Shown here: positions 1 through 6,613 of the stretch, piece by piece
Layout: every line of letters begins with the position of its first letter
How positions within the stretch are numbered: position 1 is the stretch's first letter
Source: an uncultured bacterium
Lineage (GTDB): Bacteria > Planctomycetota > Phycisphaerae > Sedimentisphaerales > Anaerobacaceae
Reading direction: 5' to 3'
Assembly: GCA_913009865.1 (NCBI GenBank)
Contig: CAJVYK010000007.1
Location: 1-25,504 of the forward strand
Length of the DNA stretch: 25,504 nucleotides
The notes under the pieces: generated by a model
Told to the model about the DNA's origin: nothing
The model's database searches: none
The model's input: only the letters and a program-made list of their open reading frames with translations
Made by a program: the position numbers and the translations under genes

Positions 1-58
1 CAAAATTCAAATGACTAAAACATTTGGTTTTGAAAATTTTGAACATTAGAATTTAGGG
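1..58. repeat. AT-rich imperfect inverted repeat at window edge
   Basis: The first bases read CAAAATTCAAATG, then a short loop, then CATTTGGTTTTGAAAATTTTG. The two arms are imperfect reverse complements. The block looks like an interspersed intergenic repeat and overlaps the stop codon of the FabZ-like gene on the minus strand (TAA at 53-55). Its left boundary may lie outside the window. Confidence 0.45.
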
Positions 59-559
59 TTTGTTTAAACTGTCCTCTGGGTTACGGAATAATATTTTCCA
101 GCGTTTTTTCATATTCTCGATTATCTCGCCGTCCACGGCGGCCATTGCCGAATTTTGTGCAGCGAGGTTAAAATGTCTTAATCCAAATCTTGCTTCCACA
201 ATCCGCTGACCTTCGGATAAACCAAAGGCGATGAAAGTGCTGATGTCTTCTTCGATTGCTTTTACCTGGACAGTATATTCTATTGCTGAGCCCGGCGCCA
301 AAAAGCTTTTATATTTTACATTTCTGGCCTGTTCGAGCAATATCATACTGTGTGCAAAATCTTCCGCCTCTCGCACCAGCCACGATGCCGACTCGATTAA
401 TCCCTGCAGGAGCAGTACGCCGGGCAGCACCGGAAATGCCGGGAAATGGTCGGCTAAGTATTCCTCAGCTAAGGAAACGTTCTTAACCGTCTTTATTTCC
501 TTACCTGTTTCCAGCGAAACAATCTTGTCAATCAGTATGAATCTCATAATTTCGGCCAT
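53..559 (-). CDS. FabZ/FabA-like hotdog-fold 3-hydroxyacyl-ACP dehydratase homologue with altered active site
   Basis: A 168-residue single hotdog-domain protein, close to the usual FabZ length. The segment DHFPAFPVLPGVLL (residues 37-50) matches the FabZ motif around the catalytic histidine (H38). In FabZ the helix after PGVL carries the catalytic Glu and, four residues on, a conserved Gln (EAxAQ). Here the order is QGLIE, so Q52 sits where Glu is expected and E56 where Gln is expected. The family dehydrates 3-hydroxyacyl-ACP in fatty acid synthesis. With the swap, true dehydratase activity is doubtful, and the protein may be a divergent paralogue for an unusual acyl substrate or a non-catalytic partner. 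ATG at 559 is used; a second in-frame ATG four codons later (MRFILID) fits family N-termini equally well, and neither has a strong ribosome site. No other fatty-acid gene lies nearby. Confidence 0.8.
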   Translation of the reverse strand: MAEIMRFILIDKIVSLETGKEIKTVKNVSLAEEYLADHFPAFPVLPGVLLLQGLIESASWLVREAEDFAHSMILLEQARNVKYKSFLAPGSAIEYTVQVKAIEEDISTFIAFGLSEGQRIVEARFGLRHFNLAAQNSAMAAVDGEIIENMKKRWKILFRNPEDSLNKP

Positions 560-616
560 TGTAGCGGTATCGCTTTGTTTTTCCAGCTTTTTTTAGCTTT
601 TTGTTTTTCCGCTTCT

Positions 617-725
617 ATTTAATCTGTGTTAATCCTTCGGCTCGGCTTCGCCTCGCTCAGGACGGGTCAGTGTCTAATTTTTTTGTTTTTTCCTATACGC
701 TATCCGCTAAACGCTATACGCTATT
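617..725. repeat. Composite interspersed repeat upstream of the ArgA-like gene
   Basis: Three modules lie in a row. Bases 617-663, read on the minus strand, run GTCCTGAGCGAGGCGAAGCC and on through CCGAAGGATTAACACAG; the same two-part composite recurs at 22968-23013. Bases 693-725 are a CGCTATA-type short-period repeat, of which 17 bases (708-724) recur exactly inside the pcrA gene at 14638-14654. The block fills the space just before the GNAT start codon. Confidence 0.75.
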
Positions 726-729
726 ATTT

Positions 730-1194
730 ATGAAAGTGCGAAGCGCTAAAATATCGGATGTCGAAGCTATTTATTCTCTGATAAATCAATATGCAGAGCG
801 GGACAAAATGCTGTTTCGGTCAATGGCTGATATTTACGAGAACCTGCAAGCCTTCACTGTGGCCGAACTCGATGGCGATGTGGTTGGCTGCTGTGCGTTA
901 CAGATTGTCTGGTCGGACCTGGCGGAAATAAAATCGCTGGCAGTTGACGAGGCAAACACCGGCAGGGGGGTCGGCAAAACGCTCGTGGACGCAGCTATTG
1001 AGCAGGCCGGCCGGCTTGGCCTACGGCAAGTTTTCGCACTTACGTTAGACCCTGATTTTTTTAAAAAAATGGGCTTTGAGATAATCGAAAAAGATACGTT
1101 GCCGATGAAAGTCTGGAGCGATTGTGCCAGGTGTCCAAAACAGCAAAATTGCGATGAAACAGCAGTCATAAAAAGCGTGAAGCGTGAAGCGTGA
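730..1194 (+). CDS. argA: ArgA-type GNAT N-acetyltransferase (stand-alone, N-acetylglutamate synthase-like)
   Basis: A 154-residue GNAT-fold protein that would transfer acetyl from acetyl-CoA to an amine. The segments DGDVVGCCALQIVW, SDLAEIKSLAV, GRGVGKTLV (acetyl-CoA loop) and DPDFFKKMGF, with a cysteine-bearing tail (CARCPKQQNCDE), match the short stand-alone enzymes related to actinobacterial ArgA, which make N-acetylglutamate for arginine synthesis. ATG 730 is chosen because the reading frame extends upstream to 601 only through repeat sequence, and MKVRSAKISDV is a normal GNAT N-terminus. The last residues (SVKREA) and the stop codon are written in a GAAGCGTGA tandem repeat. No arginine gene lies nearby, so the substrate is inferred from family likeness only. 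It ends 8 bases from the convergent ABC permease gene. Confidence 0.8.
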   Translation: MKVRSAKISDVEAIYSLINQYAERDKMLFRSMADIYENLQAFTVAELDGDVVGCCALQIVWSDLAEIKSLAVDEANTGRGVGKTLVDAAIEQAGRLGLRQVFALTLDPDFFKKMGFEIIEKDTLPMKVWSDCARCPKQQNCDETAVIKSVKREA

Positions 1195-1200
1195 TACGCC
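1174..1200. repeat. GAAGCGTGA tandem repeat over the ArgA-like stop codon
   Basis: Period-9 tandem copies of GAAGCGTGA followed by TACGCC. The repeat encodes the last residues and the TGA stop of the ArgA-like gene. The same unit supplies Glu-Ala-stop to the P1B ATPase (8540-8548) and lies at the start of the third SPFH gene (from 5281). Confidence 0.7.
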
Positions 1201-1202
1201 TT

Positions 1203-2165
1203 TTATCCTATCTGGCGCCTTTGGAACAGGGCGATGGCCAGCAAAAGTATGGCTGTTGTGTAGCACAGTGCGTAGGAAGCGCTTATTATGATATATTTTA
1301 GCGGGACGGCGCTTCCCTCGTAAATAGCGTCGCTTATCCAGAAAATCTGCAAATTCGGCACTAAAAACCTGCCTACCTTGGCCCAAATTCTGGTCTCGGC
1401 AAATCTGCCGAATGTGTAATCACTTATAAGGCCTAATAAAAAAATACCAACACAGGCCGAAAGCGTTACCATTATGTTAAACCTGGCCGAGAGCGCCACC
1501 GCCAGAGCTACAATTATAATCGCAGCTAACAGCAGCAATACCGACCCATAGACATCCAGTGTGTTTATACCGTTCTCCCGGGGGTTGAACTGCCAGTTTC
1601 GGTCAATAAAGTATAAAAACACTATGCTTAATGTGGCGAATATGCCAGCTAATACTATGGCTGTCGACGAAAATCTCCAGTCATAAGCATAGTTGAAAAA
1701 AGCACTTAGCGAAAACGTCAGGGCTACGGCAACCCCTGCTGTGCTCAGGACAGTCCAATCGGGCGTGTCCGACGCCGTTTCAAGGACGCCATGCCTGATT
1801 GCCATTAAAAGAGCGACAGTACAAATATAATGTGCCAGCACCACAGCGGCGGCTACGCCGAAAAATTTCGCAATAATGAATGTCGGACGTTTGACCGGCT
1901 TGCTCAAAACCGTAATTATAGTCTTATTCTCGATTTCCTTAGCCACAGCCCCGGAAGCGGAAAAAATTGCTATGAACAAGCTGGCCAGAAATAGCGTAGA
2001 TAACCCCATCTCGCGTAAGAGCTTGTTGTCGTCGCTCATCGTGTACATCGTTAGAGACGGACTTATAAACAGTAAAAACAGAGCGGCGATAATTATTACG
2101 GCATAAACCGGCTGTCTAAGTGTCTCTATGAAAGTATTTTTTGTTAGCGTAAATAATTTATTCAT
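1203..2165 (-). CDS. ABC-2 type transporter permease
   Basis: A 320-residue multi-spanning membrane protein with about six hydrophobic segments. The N-terminal pattern (TLTKNTFIETLRQPVY, then a membrane segment, then AKEIENKTIITVLSKPVKR) is typical of ABC-2 permeases of the NosY / ABC-export type, where the E-x-x-x-I-x-x-x-L-x-x-P segment is the coupling helix facing the ATPase. ATG at 2165 is chosen over an upstream ATG at 2231 because it matches family N-termini and because the proposed minus-strand promoter has its -10 box at 2220-2225, downstream of 2231. No ATPase gene is adjacent on this strand. The nearest is the ABC ATPase at 8592, which has its own permease. The gene is divergent from the SPFH operon and may share regulation with it. 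Confidence 0.85.
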   Translation of the reverse strand: MNKLFTLTKNTFIETLRQPVYAVIIIAALFLLFISPSLTMYTMSDDNKLLREMGLSTLFLASLFIAIFSASGAVAKEIENKTIITVLSKPVKRPTFIIAKFFGVAAAVVLAHYICTVALLMAIRHGVLETASDTPDWTVLSTAGVAVALTFSLSAFFNYAYDWRFSSTAIVLAGIFATLSIVFLYFIDRNWQFNPRENGINTLDVYGSVLLLLAAIIIVALAVALSARFNIMVTLSACVGIFLLGLISDYTFGRFAETRIWAKVGRFLVPNLQIFWISDAIYEGSAVPLKYIIISASYALCYTTAILLLAIALFQRRQIG

Positions 2166-2219
2166 AATTTCAGGGCATAATTTTTTCGCAATTGTTCCTA
2201 TACTAAAATAGTGTTTATT

Positions 2220-2248
2220 GTTATAGTACACGACTTCTAATTTGTAAA
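2220..2248 (-). promoter_or_regulatory. Candidate sigma70-type promoter for the ABC-2 permease
   Basis: On the minus strand TTTACA (2248-2243) and TATAAC (2225-2220) are separated by exactly 17 bases. Each box matches the consensus at five of six positions. Its -35 box overlaps the -35 box of the plus-strand promoter. Confidence 0.4.
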
Positions 2249-2270
2249 GAGCTTACATATATATTATAAA
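2242..2270 (+). promoter_or_regulatory. Candidate sigma70-type promoter for the SPFH operon
   Basis: TTGTAA (2242-2247) and TATAAA (2265-2270) are separated by exactly 17 bases, about 50 bases before the first SPFH start codon. The -35 box is weak (four of six) and the -10 is good (five of six). A purine-rich ribosome site, GAGGAAAGAG, precedes the ATG at 2320. Confidence 0.4.
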
Positions 2271-2319
2271 TACTACCGTAAGTGTTTTTTTGTTCAAATG
2301 ACAGGACAAGAGGAAAGAG

Positions 2320-4365
2320 ATGACAATATCATCCAAATCAGCTGAACGGACAGCTTGTGTGTCCTTGATTTTGAGTGTAGTGTTTTTTTTCATCACCTTT
2401 TTTATGGGCCGATGGAGCGGTTTTTTTGCGGTTTATGCAGCCGGTTGGCTGATCCTCTCGGCTGCTTCTGTTTGGTTTGTTTTGTGCTTGCAGTTTCATC
2501 AACGCAGCCTGGCCGAGCAGGAAAAACTCGATATGAGCCAGTTGGCCAAGGGTGAGCAGGCCTCTACAATTTTTCGAGCCAGGGATGAACATGCCTCTGT
2601 GTTTGCAGTCGCTCAACGCCGGCTTCAATTGCTCGAAAAATGGTTCCTGCCCTTTTTTTCAGCGGCTATAGCTATTTATCAAATAGGCATCGGGCTGTAC
2701 CTGTTGAAAGTCATTGCCGCTATCGCCGATATTGAGCCGAAACAGCCGTTGATTTGTGCGATTTGTATGACAGCTATAGCGTTTGTCAGCTTCTTAGTTT
2801 CCCGCTACGCTACCGGTATGTCAGCCAAGTTGCAGTGGAAACCCTTAAGGGCAGGCGGCAGTATTTTTCTCAGTATAGCTATTTTGTGTTTTGTGTTGGC
2901 GATAGGCCTGGCGCTGGCACAATTCAAAATTTTCGCCGTAGTAAATGTAATCAGCTGGGTAATTCCGGTCTTGCTGCTTGTCCTCGGCATAGAAACCGCC
3001 CTGAATATCGTCTTAGACGTATATCGTCCGAGGCTGAAAGGCCGATACAGCAGAAGCGCTTTTGACAGCAGGCTACTGGGGATTATAAATGAGCCGGGCA
3101 GAATATTCCGTACCGCTGCGGATGCCCTTGATTATCAGTTCGGCTTTAAGGTCTCTCAAACCTGGTTTTATAAACTCCTCGAAAAAGCGGTTGTGCCTTT
3201 GGTTTTACTTGCCGCCCTTACGCTATATCTGTTGAGCTGCATTGTTGTAGTAGCGCCCAACGAAGAGGCGATAATTGAGCATTTCGGAAATCCTGTAAGA
3301 ACTATTGGACCTGGGTTGGCGTTTAAGAGGCCATGGCCGATTGATATTGCCTATAAGTATCCCACGAAAAAGGTTTCAGAAATCAGCATTGGCTTTGTGC
3401 CGAAAATCAATCCGCAGACTAAGGAAGTCAAATCCGAGCCGTTGTTGTGGGGCAGGGCTCATTATGAAAAAGAGGAGCTTTTGCTCGTAGCCAGCGAGCA
3501 GACAGGGACCCAAGCTGTCGCTGGAGCTGTTCCGGTGAGTCTTGTTATGGCTGCTGTGCCTGTTCAATATAGAATAAAAGATTTGTATTCTTTCATTTAC
3601 GAAAATAAGGATTCGGAGAAGCTGCTTAAGTCTATTTGTTATCAGGAACTTACAAGATTTGCAGCCAGTGCGAAAATTGAAGTTGATAGCGAAGCTGATA
3701 TAAACAATAGTTTGCTTGGGGCGGGTAGGGCTGAGGCGAAAAAGATTTTAACAAACAGGATTCAGGATGCCGCAGACGAAGCCGGACTGGGTGTTGAAAT
3801 CGTGTTCCTGGGTTTGCAGGGTATTCACCCGCCGCCTGAAGTTGCGCCGGATTATCAGAAGGTTGTTGGCGCCGTTCAAAAGAAACAGGCAATTATTCTT
3901 AATGCCGAGGCGGAACGAAACAAAATCTTAAGTACTCTCGCAGGATCGGTGGAAGATGCGAACAAGCTCTACAGCCTCGCTGCTGAATATCAAACCGCCA
4001 AAGAGGGAAACGACCCTGATCAAATTGAAAAACTCGGCGGTTATTTAGATATGGCTTTTGCAGAAGCGAAGGGCGATATCTTTACAACCTTAAGACAAGC
4101 CCAGAGTTACGCCTTTGAGAAGGCGACGATTGCTCACGCTACCGGACAACGCTTTGCCGGCCAGCTTAAGGCATATAGAGCTGCGGCTGATATTTACAAA
4201 CGCCAGCTCAGGTTGTCGGTTTTTGAAGAGAATCTCGATAATATACGTAAGTTTGTTGTGGTTGCCGATAAGAATGATGTAGAGATTTTCGAAATCGATG
4301 TTAAGGAAAAACTAACACCAAGTTTGTATGAACTAAGTGGCTTCGAGGGGAGCAGCAAAAAATGA
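2320..4365 (+). CDS. SPFH/HflK-like protein with extra polytopic N-terminal region
   Basis: A 681-residue protein. Hydrophobic segments lie at roughly residues 12-30, 35-58, 109-132, 143-163, 180-202, 207-233 and 289-312, so seven membrane spans are predicted. The last one is followed by an SPFH band domain (VVVAPNEEAIIEHFG, about 309-323; GPGLAFKRPWPID, about 330-342). A long charged helical region (about 515-650) follows and ends in VVVADKNDVEIFEIDV. HflK proteins normally have one N-terminal span and about 400 residues; the six additional spans make this one unusual. SPFH proteins form ring or cage scaffolds in the membrane, and HflK/HflC modulate FtsH protease. No ftsH is seen in the window. 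It overlaps the next gene by 4 bases (ATGA), so translation is probably coupled. It opens a run of three SPFH genes. Confidence 0.85.
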   Translation: MTISSKSAERTACVSLILSVVFFFITFFMGRWSGFFAVYAAGWLILSAASVWFVLCLQFHQRSLAEQEKLDMSQLAKGEQASTIFRARDEHASVFAVAQRRLQLLEKWFLPFFSAAIAIYQIGIGLYLLKVIAAIADIEPKQPLICAICMTAIAFVSFLVSRYATGMSAKLQWKPLRAGGSIFLSIAILCFVLAIGLALAQFKIFAVVNVISWVIPVLLLVLGIETALNIVLDVYRPRLKGRYSRSAFDSRLLGIINEPGRIFRTAADALDYQFGFKVSQTWFYKLLEKAVVPLVLLAALTLYLLSCIVVVAPNEEAIIEHFGNPVRTIGPGLAFKRPWPIDIAYKYPTKKVSEISIGFVPKINPQTKEVKSEPLLWGRAHYEKEELLLVASEQTGTQAVAGAVPVSLVMAAVPVQYRIKDLYSFIYENKDSEKLLKSICYQELTRFAASAKIEVDSEADINNSLLGAGRAEAKKILTNRIQDAADEAGLGVEIVFLGLQGIHPPPEVAPDYQKVVGAVQKKQAIILNAEAERNKILSTLAGSVEDANKLYSLAAEYQTAKEGNDPDQIEKLGGYLDMAFAEAKGDIFTTLRQAQSYAFEKATIAHATGQRFAGQLKAYRAAADIYKRQLRLSVFEENLDNIRKFVVVADKNDVEIFEIDVKEKLTPSLYELSGFEGSSKK

Positions 4366-5273
4366 AAAATATCGCCATTACAATTTTTATCGTATTGATA
4401 GTCACAATTTTAGCGCTGTATCTTGTCTCCTTCCAGGTAAGGGAAGCAGAATCCGCACTGGTGACAAGATTTGGCAAGCCCACCCGCGAAATTACCGAGC
4501 CCGGCTGGTATTTCAAATGGCCGGCTCCAATCGAGAGAATACGTAAATTTGATTCACGTATGAGGGTTTTCGAGGCAGACCTCGGTGAGACAACAACCAA
4601 AGGCGCTGTGCCGATTATCGTAAATACTTTCATCGTTTGGAAAATTGCCGAGCCGCTGGAATTCTTTAATGCCGTTGGAACTGTCAGAGAAGCTGAAAGT
4701 AAATTGCGCAGCCAGCTTGGCGACACGCAAAACAAGGTGATTGGTCAGCATTACTTTTCTGAATTTGTAAACAGTGACCGGTCAAAAATAAAATTTGACC
4801 GGATTCAAGCCGAAATGCTTACTGATATTAAACAGTCCGTCAGAGCCGATTACGGTATTGAAATCAAAACCCTCGGTATCAAACAGCTCAAAGTCAGTGA
4901 AGATGTCAGCAAGGATGTCTTTGAACGAATGAGGGCTGAAAGAGACCGTAAGACTTTAGCCACCATTGCCCAGGGAAACGCCCAGGCAACCAGGATAAAA
5001 ACCGACGCCGATTCAAAAAGGACGGAGTTATTAGCCGCAGCGGAGGCAAGAGCAAAGGCAATACGAGGCCAGGGCGACGCCGAAGCCGCAAAATACTATA
5101 AAATGCTCGACGCTGACCCTGAACTTGCAATGTTCCTGCGGGACATCGAAGCCCTCAAAAAAATATTGGCGGAAAGGTCAACGCTTGTTTTTAGTGCCGA
5201 TACAGAACCCTTCAAACTATTAAGGGAAATACCCGACATTAAACCCAGGGAGCCGAGCGAACCGGAAAAGTAA
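4362..5273 (+). CDS. hflC: HflC-like SPFH protein
   Basis: A 303-residue protein with one N-terminal membrane anchor (about 4-23) and an SPFH band domain (REAESALVTRFGKP, GWYFKWPAPIERI). A coiled-coil region with MRAERDRKTLATIAQGNAQA and IRGQGDAEAAKYYKMLDADP is the hallmark C-terminal half of HflC. It is slightly shorter than E. coli HflC. The start overlaps the upstream SPFH stop (ATGA) and is preceded by GAGGGG. In the known system HflC pairs with HflK in a cage around FtsH. Here it lies between two HflK-like genes, so a mixed three-component ring is possible. The gene symbol rests on the C-terminal half; the partner protease is not visible. Confidence 0.85.
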   Translation: MKNIAITIFIVLIVTILALYLVSFQVREAESALVTRFGKPTREITEPGWYFKWPAPIERIRKFDSRMRVFEADLGETTTKGAVPIIVNTFIVWKIAEPLEFFNAVGTVREAESKLRSQLGDTQNKVIGQHYFSEFVNSDRSKIKFDRIQAEMLTDIKQSVRADYGIEIKTLGIKQLKVSEDVSKDVFERMRAERDRKTLATIAQGNAQATRIKTDADSKRTELLAAAEARAKAIRGQGDAEAAKYYKMLDADPELAMFLRDIEALKKILAERSTLVFSADTEPFKLLREIPDIKPREPSEPEK

Positions 5274-5280
5274 TAAGGAC

Positions 5281-5346
5281 TTGAAGCGTGAAGCGAGATA
5301 CGAAACACTCCACAGGACGCCTGACGGCGGAGATACGAGATACGAA
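5281..5346. repeat. GAAGCGTGA / GAGATACGA repeat block at the start of the third SPFH gene
   Basis: The block opens with TTGAAGCGTGAAGCGAGATA, then a small hairpin (CGCC-TGA-CGGCG), then GAGATACGAGATACGAA. The third SPFH gene begins inside it with GTG at 5288, so the repeat encodes roughly its first 20 residues. Related blocks lie at 6601, 8570, 11247 and 13131. Confidence 0.75.
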
Positions 5347-6568
5347 TCAGCTTGATGCCGCCGGTTCGTCCTTGTCCGAGGCATTGCAAGTCAGCTTTAT
5401 TATCCTCAAGATAATAATGATTGTGCTGGTTATTGTTTTTTTAGCATCGGGCTTTAGAACTGTTGGTTCTGATGAACAGGCATTTGTTCTGAGATTCGGA
5501 AAGATTAGCGGCGTAGGTGAAGACAGAATCCTCGGGCCGGGACTGCATTGGGTATTTCCATATCCAATAGACGAAATTGTAAAAATTCCCGTAGCCAAAA
5601 AGGTAAATTTAGCCATCAACTCGTTTTGGTATTACCAGAGCGCATCAGAGATGCTTCCCAAAAGCATAAAACCCAGACGTGACATAAAACCGGTGCTATA
5701 TCCTACACGTGATGGCTATTGCATTACGCGAAGTGAAGAACAAAGCCAAGCCGTCGCCGACTTTGCCGGCAGTGACTACAATATTGTCCATTGCAAGTGG
5801 CAGCTAACCTATCAGATTGATGACCCCGAACGTTTCTTTAAAAATGTTTATGTCCGAAACGTAAAGCCCGGAGAAATTTACTTCGATGTTATAAGAGAAA
5901 GCATAACACCCTTTTTGGAAGACCTTATCGATGGTGCGGTTGTGACCGCAATGGTCAACTATACCATTGACGAGGCGATTTCCAGCCAGGATAGAATCCC
6001 GAAACACGTTAAGAAATTGCTGCAGGAAAAGCTCGACAAAATAGAAAGCGGCATAAAAGCTGTATCGATACAGCTCACCGCAATAACCTGGCCTCGGCAG
6101 GTCGATTACGCATTCCTGGCCTCCATCAAGGCAAGTCAGGGAAGTCAAAAGGCCATCAGTAAAGCCAAAGGCTACGCCGAGAACACTCTTAACGAAACCG
6201 CCGGCCCGGTCGCTGCGGAGCTTCTTGCAGTTCTTAAAAAAGATAAAACTGTTAGTGAACGGGAAAAAGAGTTGTTGTGGACTCAGTTGGCCGGCACGTC
6301 TCAGGAGAAAATTGCCCAGGCTCGGGCCTATCGAACCAAGGTTGTGGAAACCGCCAAAGCCAATGCCGAATATTTGCAAAAGATACTGCCTGAATATCGA
6401 AAACGTCCGAAACTTGTTATTCAGAAAATTTATCAGGATGCCGTAGAGTATGTCCTTAACAACACAGATGAGAAAATGATTATTCAATCCACCGAAGGCG
6501 CCAGAGGCACAGAAATCAGAATCCTCTTAAACAGGGACCCAACGATAAAACCAAGAGGTAAGAAGTAA
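5288..6568 (+). CDS. Third SPFH/HflK-like protein
   Basis: A 426-residue protein with one membrane anchor (about 36-57), then an SPFH domain (SDEQAFVLRFGKISGVG at about 61-77; GPGLHWVFPYPIDEI at 83-97). Two cysteine-containing stretches (GYCITR, NIVHCKW) and a helical C-terminal half (about 280-400) follow. The length is close to HflK, but an insertion of about 45 residues after the first band strand (SFWYYQSASEMLPKS and following) is atypical. The GTG start at 5288 has AAGGA at 5275-5279, eight bases upstream, and is supported for that reason; it lies in a repeat, so the first 20 or so residues are repeat-derived. The 3' end (PRGKK-stop) also runs into a GGTAAGAAG repeat. It likely forms a complex with the two SPFH proteins upstream, inferred from adjacency. 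Confidence 0.8.
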   Translation: MKRDTKHSTGRLTAEIRDTNQLDAAGSSLSEALQVSFIILKIIMIVLVIVFLASGFRTVGSDEQAFVLRFGKISGVGEDRILGPGLHWVFPYPIDEIVKIPVAKKVNLAINSFWYYQSASEMLPKSIKPRRDIKPVLYPTRDGYCITRSEEQSQAVADFAGSDYNIVHCKWQLTYQIDDPERFFKNVYVRNVKPGEIYFDVIRESITPFLEDLIDGAVVTAMVNYTIDEAISSQDRIPKHVKKLLQEKLDKIESGIKAVSIQLTAITWPRQVDYAFLASIKASQGSQKAISKAKGYAENTLNETAGPVAAELLAVLKKDKTVSEREKELLWTQLAGTSQEKIAQARAYRTKVVETAKANAEYLQKILPEYRKRPKLVIQKIYQDAVEYVLNNTDEKMIIQSTEGARGTEIRILLNRDPTIKPRGKK

Positions 6569-6613
6569 GGGGTAAGAACGCAATACGAATATTGGGTATC
6601 GAGATACGAGATT
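6553..6613. repeat. GGTAAGAAG and GAGATACGA repeat block between SPFH3 and the P1B ATPase
   Basis: GAGGTAAGAAGTAAGGGGTA contains the stop codon of the third SPFH gene. It is followed by GTATCGAGATACGAGATT, which ends immediately before the ATPase ATG at 6614. The GAGAT element sits at a spacing where it could act as a weak ribosome site. Confidence 0.65.

Noticed and set aside
601..729. Upstream extension of the ArgA-like frame to 601
   Set aside because: The extension is encoded by composite repeats and precedes a normal GNAT N-terminus at 730.
5804..6487. Long open frame on the minus strand (227 codons) opposite the third SPFH gene
   Set aside because: It lies entirely antisense to a well-supported coding gene, its translation shows no recognisable domain, and it is explained by the codon pattern of the plus-strand gene.
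2320..6568. Calling the SPFH genes simply the HflKC modulators of FtsH
   Set aside because: There are three genes rather than two, one has extra membrane spans, and no ftsH is present, so only domain-level likeness is claimed.
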